Assembly: GCF_000430525.1 (NCBI RefSeq)
Contig: NZ_AUME01000007.1
Coordinates: 1-64,000 of the forward strand
Origin: Prevotella corporis DSM 18810 = JCM 8529
GTDB lineage: Bacteria; Bacteroidota; Bacteroidia; Bacteroidales; Bacteroidaceae
Direction of reading: 5' to 3'
DNA length: 64,000 nucleotides
This document shows, piece by piece, positions 60,364 through 64,000 of this stretch. The notes under the pieces were generated by a model. It saw only the letters and a program-made list of their open reading frames with translations. It had not been told where the DNA came from and did no database searches. How positions within the stretch are numbered: position 1 is the stretch's first letter; each line of letters begins with the position of its first letter. The position numbers and the translations under genes are program-made.

Positions 60364-62220
60364 ATGAAAATCATTAGGTCAATTGGAGTTTTGCTGAACA
60401 AGGTGTTTGCCCCTATCAAGCAGAACGCCTCATTCTTTTTCTTTATGTTCCTCATCGGAATTATCGTTTCATACGAGGAACTCCCAAAGGACACCCCATC
60501 TGCAGAAGTATATCAAAACCTGTGGCTGGAGCTTTTTCTCGACCTGTATGTAATATGCTTATTCCTGATGATTTTTCCCAAGAGAATCCGCCGATGGATA
60601 GCCGGGGTATTTTATGTGGTAGCCTATACAACCACTATCATCGACCTTTTTTGCTGGGACAAGTTCCAATCTACACTGAATCCATCGATGCTGTTGCTGG
60701 CAGCGGAGACCGACAAGAGAGAGGCAAGTGAATTTTTCAACAGTTACATCACAGGCGACTTGATTTATTCGGGCATCGGCCTCATCTTGCTCATCATTCT
60801 CTTTCATATCTTCGTTTCAATATGGTCGGTTTTTCGGCGCAAGTTCCCAGACTGGATAACATCGAAACTTGACAAAGTTAATACTGTTTTTCAAAAAATC
60901 CAGCCCGCATTCGGCTGCTGCACCTTAGTGTTATTGACATGGGCAGTAATCAGTTCAGCCCACAACAAGAAGGAAATGGCAGACATGTTCTCACAGAAAA
61001 CCATAGGTTCGGTGGAACATAAGCTGACCTCACCCAACACTGCACAATTCTATCTGCCAGTATATAGACTCGCATTCAGCATCTTTGCCAACAAGTTGGC
61101 CTCACAACAAATCGACCGTCTCATAGAGGCAAGAGATCAAGTGCGAGTGGACAGCTGCTCATTCAAATCGCCCAACATCGTTTTGATTATCGGAGAGAGC
61201 ATGGGACGCCATCACTCGCAACAGTATGGTTATTTCATGAAAACAACACCACGACAGGTGAAACGCGAACGGTCAGGTTTGCTCGTGCCATTCAGCGATG
61301 TGGTGTCGCCATGGAATCTCACCAGCTTCGTGTTTAAGAACATTTTCTCGCTGCACGTCACAGGTCAGGAAGGAGAATGGTGCGACTATCCACTGTTTCC
61401 GCAGCTTTTCCGCAAGGCCGGCTATCATGTATCGTTCATCACTAACCAATTCTTGCCACAGGCCAAGGAAGCTGTTTATGACTTCAGCGGCGGTTTTTTC
61501 CTCAACCACCCTGAGCTTTCGAAGTCCATGTTCGACACACGCAACGACGAACTGCACCAATTCGACGAGGGATTGCTCGATGATTACGACAAAAAACTGA
61601 GCCACGAGAACAAAGAACATAACCTGATCATCTTCCATCTCATAGGGCAACATGTGTCATACAAACTTCGTTACCCAAGCAACCGACATCATTTCAAGGC
61701 CAACGACTATAGCGAAAAGAGGGCGGACCTCATCAAGAAACAGCGGTTCATGCTCGCACACTACGATAATGCTGTGCTTTACAACGACTCTATCGTAGAT
61801 CAGATTATCAAACGGTTTGAGCACAAGGATGCGATCGTCATCTACATGCCCGACCACGGCGAGGAATGCTACGAAGGCAACAGGGGTTTTATCTGCCGCA
61901 ACCATTCGGCTGAGATTGATTACGACCTCGCACACTACGAGTTTGAGGTGCCGTTCTGGATCTACTGCTCACCGAAATACGTTGCAAGGCATCCCAAAAC
62001 TTTCCAACAGATAAAGAAAGCCAAAGACAAACGCTTCATGACCGACGACCTACCTCACCTTTTGTTGAACCTTGCCGGTATTGGAGTGAAGGATTATCAT
62101 GCCGAATACGACATCCTCAGTCCCGATTACGACGAGATGCGTCCACGCATTCTAAAGAATAAAACTAACTACGATGATTTGGTAAAGGAGCATCGGCAGA
62201 AAACAATGAAGAAACCGTAA
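60364..62220 (+). CDS. Phosphoethanolamine transferase-like protein (EptA-type sulfatase fold)
   Basis: ATG 60364 is taken over GTG 60358. The 618-residue protein has about five N-terminal transmembrane segments (such as NASFFFFMFLIGIIVSYEEL) and a periplasmic sulfatase-fold domain. That domain has the metal-binding IVLIIGESMGRHHSQQYGYF, the probable nucleophile Thr in VSPWNLTSFVFKNIF and the C-terminal metal site IVIYMPDHGEECYEG. Proteins of this type transfer phosphoethanolamine from phosphatidylethanolamine to lipid A or a surface glycan, which can lower sensitivity to cationic peptides. The acceptor is not evident here. It is followed by two acyltransferase genes. Confidence 0.83.
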   Translation: MKIIRSIGVLLNKVFAPIKQNASFFFFMFLIGIIVSYEELPKDTPSAEVYQNLWLELFLDLYVICLFLMIFPKRIRRWIAGVFYVVAYTTTIIDLFCWDKFQSTLNPSMLLLAAETDKREASEFFNSYITGDLIYSGIGLILLIILFHIFVSIWSVFRRKFPDWITSKLDKVNTVFQKIQPAFGCCTLVLLTWAVISSAHNKKEMADMFSQKTIGSVEHKLTSPNTAQFYLPVYRLAFSIFANKLASQQIDRLIEARDQVRVDSCSFKSPNIVLIIGESMGRHHSQQYGYFMKTTPRQVKRERSGLLVPFSDVVSPWNLTSFVFKNIFSLHVTGQEGEWCDYPLFPQLFRKAGYHVSFITNQFLPQAKEAVYDFSGGFFLNHPELSKSMFDTRNDELHQFDEGLLDDYDKKLSHENKEHNLIIFHLIGQHVSYKLRYPSNRHHFKANDYSEKRADLIKKQRFMLAHYDNAVLYNDSIVDQIIKRFEHKDAIVIYMPDHGEECYEGNRGFICRNHSAEIDYDLAHYEFEVPFWIYCSPKYVARHPKTFQQIKKAKDKRFMTDDLPHLLLNLAGIGVKDYHAEYDILSPDYDEMRPRILKNKTNYDDLVKEHRQKTMKKP

Positions 62221-62257
62221 TTTTTTCAACCATCTGCACACAACGCAACTACAATAA

Positions 62258-63379
62258 ATGGAAATAAAACGCAATAGCAACATCAACAAGAACGCTGACC
62301 ACCAGCTCAGCAAAATGGAATGTAATGCCATGAGAGGCATTGCCATTCTGGGCATCGTTCTTCACAATTATTGCCACTGGCTTGCCCCCATCGTGAAAGA
62401 AAACGAGTATCAGTATAACCAACACAATGTTGATTGGCTCAATCAAGTCATGTCAGCTGAGTGGTCGAGCCTTACTCTTTTCCATGTGATTTCCTTCTTC
62501 GGACATTACGGTGTGCCCATCTTTCTGTTCCTTTCAGCCTACGGACTCGTTATGAAATATGAGCAGCCCAAAACGGTAAACACGTCAGAGCCTACTGCAA
62601 TCAGCTTTATCAAATACCACTGGATAAAGCTTTTCCGTATGATGATAGTTGGTTTCGCAGCCTTTGTCCTCATTGATGCCATCACTCCCGGGCAGCATCG
62701 TTACACCGTTCTCGATATTATTGGACAGTTGGGATTGTTCAACAACCTTCTTTCAGCCCCAGACGACATTATCTGGCCTGGTCCTTATTGGTTCTTTGGA
62801 TTGATGTTGCAACTTTATATTGTCTATCGCCTCTTCCTCTACAAGCGGCATTGGAGTTGGCCTGTGGCATTCGTTATCGTCTGTACCATCATCCAATTGG
62901 CTTGCGAGCCCAACGGCGAGGCGCTCAACCGCTGGCGCTATAACTGCGTCGGTGGAATGCTGCCGTTCTGCTTAGGACTTCTTTACGCAAAATACATGAA
63001 GCCCACCACGCATCCAGGTCTTTATCCATTGTGGACAATCATATCTCTGATTGCCATTTATTTGTTGAGTCTCAACCAATATACTTGGTTCATAGTACCC
63101 GTATTCGTATGCACTGCGGCCCTCTGCGGTGTGAAGTTCATCAGTCGCACGGCATTCTTGAGCTTGTTCAACCAATGGGCGATTAAACAACTCTCATGGA
63201 TTGGGAGCATTTCAGCCGCTCTTTTTATTTCACACCCTATCACTCGGAAAATCATCATACCCATCTCACGCACAGGAGATTATTGGACGGGATTATTATT
63301 GTATATCGTCACGTCCATTTGCCTCGCTTGGCTTTTCAAAGAGTTGATGAAACGCATTCCGTCCCCTAAACTAACATGA
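62258..63379 (+). CDS. Membrane acyltransferase family protein (acyltransferase 3)
   Basis: The 373-residue protein has about ten hydrophobic segments. An N-terminal MRGIAILGIVLHNYCHWLAP contains the catalytic-type His, followed by FFGHYGVPIFLFLSAYGLVM. These match the acyltransferase-3 family, which O-acetylates or succinylates surface polysaccharides and other envelope molecules. Its stop overlaps the next gene start (ATGA). The acceptor cannot be told from the sequence. Confidence 0.82.
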   Translation: MEIKRNSNINKNADHQLSKMECNAMRGIAILGIVLHNYCHWLAPIVKENEYQYNQHNVDWLNQVMSAEWSSLTLFHVISFFGHYGVPIFLFLSAYGLVMKYEQPKTVNTSEPTAISFIKYHWIKLFRMMIVGFAAFVLIDAITPGQHRYTVLDIIGQLGLFNNLLSAPDDIIWPGPYWFFGLMLQLYIVYRLFLYKRHWSWPVAFVIVCTIIQLACEPNGEALNRWRYNCVGGMLPFCLGLLYAKYMKPTTHPGLYPLWTIISLIAIYLLSLNQYTWFIVPVFVCTAALCGVKFISRTAFLSLFNQWAIKQLSWIGSISAALFISHPITRKIIIPISRTGDYWTGLLLYIVTSICLAWLFKELMKRIPSPKLT

Positions 63380-64000
63380 TGAAAAAGAACATAGAACTCG
63401 GCAATATCAGTCGCTATCGAGGCGAGCTCATGGGCTTGGCGATCATATTCGTTGTGCTTTTTCATGTCGGTTTGCCAAGAGAGGATATCTTTTTCGGACT
63501 TCGCAGAATGGGAAACATCGGTGTTGACATTTTCTTATTCCTCAGTGGCATCGGGTTATGGTATTCATGGTCGAAAACACCTTCTACCCTGACATTCCTA
63601 TTTAAAAGATTTTTGCGTGTCTATCCGGCGTGGATTATCATCGCTGCCTTTTACTACATTCCCGATATGATATGCCCTGACCTTGTAAGACATGGCGGTC
63701 ACAGCACAAATATCATCGATTTAATCGGTGATATTACAATTAATTGGGACTTTTGGTTGAACGATGAGCTCACATTTTGGTACATTCCGGCAATCATGAT
63801 GCTTTATTTGTTTACGCCCGCTTACATTCAGCTCATCATTAAGCACCCCACCTATCGCTGGCTGCCAGCATTGATGATGGCGTGGTGCATTGTATTGCAA
63901 TACGTATCCCCGATACATGATGCAGTTGGTCATATTGAGATTTTCTGGAGCAGAGTTCCCATCTTCCTTTTGGGTATCAATATGGGGGCTGCAGTCAAGG
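63376..64000 (+). CDS. Membrane acyltransferase family protein, 3' end outside window
   Basis: Translation from ATG 63376 (or the next codon, ATG 63379) stays open to the window end, giving 208 residues. It begins MMKKNIELGNISRYRGELMG, followed by LAIIFVVLFHVGLPREDIFF with the conserved His, then GNIGVDIFLFLSGIGLWYSW and a basic RFLRVYP segment, all typical acyltransferase-3 features. It overlaps the previous acyltransferase gene by 4 bp, so the two are coupled. Confidence 0.8.
   Translation, partial: MMKKNIELGNISRYRGELMGLAIIFVVLFHVGLPREDIFFGLRRMGNIGVDIFLFLSGIGLWYSWSKTPSTLTFLFKRFLRVYPAWIIIAAFYYIPDMICPDLVRHGGHSTNIIDLIGDITINWDFWLNDELTFWYIPAIMMLYLFTPAYIQLIIKHPTYRWLPALMMAWCIVLQYVSPIHDAVGHIEIFWSRVPIFLLGINMGAAVK

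Overview
The window looks like a chromosome segment of a Prevotella-type member of the Bacteroidota. The evidence is a SusC/SusD starch locus, a type IX secretion system (T9SS) pair porU-porV, surface proteins ending in the short tail GIYI.NGKK..K, promoters with the Bacteroidota -7 motif TAnnTTTG, no obvious Shine-Dalgarno sequences, and a full set of conserved housekeeping neighbours. All assignments come from reading the sequence; no database search was run.

Layout. 1-672 is the 3' end of a relaxase-like mobilization protein, so the left edge lies in or next to an integrated mobilizable element. 1045-13165 is a malto-oligosaccharide/starch locus: a sugar symporter and a LacI regulator on the minus strand, then divergent susC, susD, susE-like, susF-like and a GH13 alpha-amylase. 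13379-18238 (minus) holds a small outer-membrane barrel, a thioredoxin-TonB fusion, an ABC exporter and nadK. 18440-23127 (plus) holds a DJ-1 protein, ispD, recG and a LysM/M23 peptidase. 23430-25995 (minus) holds a Cys-rich exported protein and two glycosyltransferases. 26399-32399 (minus) is ispF-porV-porU-FAH hydrolase, and 32901-35956 (minus) is rplM-rpsI-rpsB-tsf. 36612-46180 (plus) is a cobalamin-riboswitch operon: a BtuB-like receptor, a BtuG-like propeller lipoprotein and four further surface proteins, three of them with T9SS-like tails. 46565-49304 (plus) carries a glycosyltransferase, a TarI/IspD-like cytidylyltransferase and an SDR epimerase, and convergent licD follows. 49748-56712 (minus) is tsaB-DUF4290-murA-rimM-dxr-rseP-licD. 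57480-64000 (plus) holds two small membrane ORFs, yicC, gmk, nadD, an EptA-like sulfatase-fold transferase and two acyltransferases, the last cut by the window end.

How the parts connect. The porU-porV pair encodes the machinery that cleaves and attaches T9SS cargo at the cell surface. Four cargo-like proteins lie in the same window (the amylase and three cobalamin-locus proteins), so both the starch and the vitamin B12 systems appear to use T9SS for surface display. Three MEP isoprenoid genes (ispD, ispF, dxr) are dispersed through the window.

The most unusual non-coding signal is a family of seven intergenic arrays. Each is built of exactly 22-bp units around a quasi-palindromic core close to AAAGGTnAnCTTT. 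They occur in convergent, divergent and tandem gene contexts and look like helically phased protein-binding sites rather than ordinary terminators. Other non-coding candidates are a structured rpsB leader, an orphan promoter-terminator unit at 26157-26377, and a 303-bp element with exact terminal inverted repeats between yicC and gmk.
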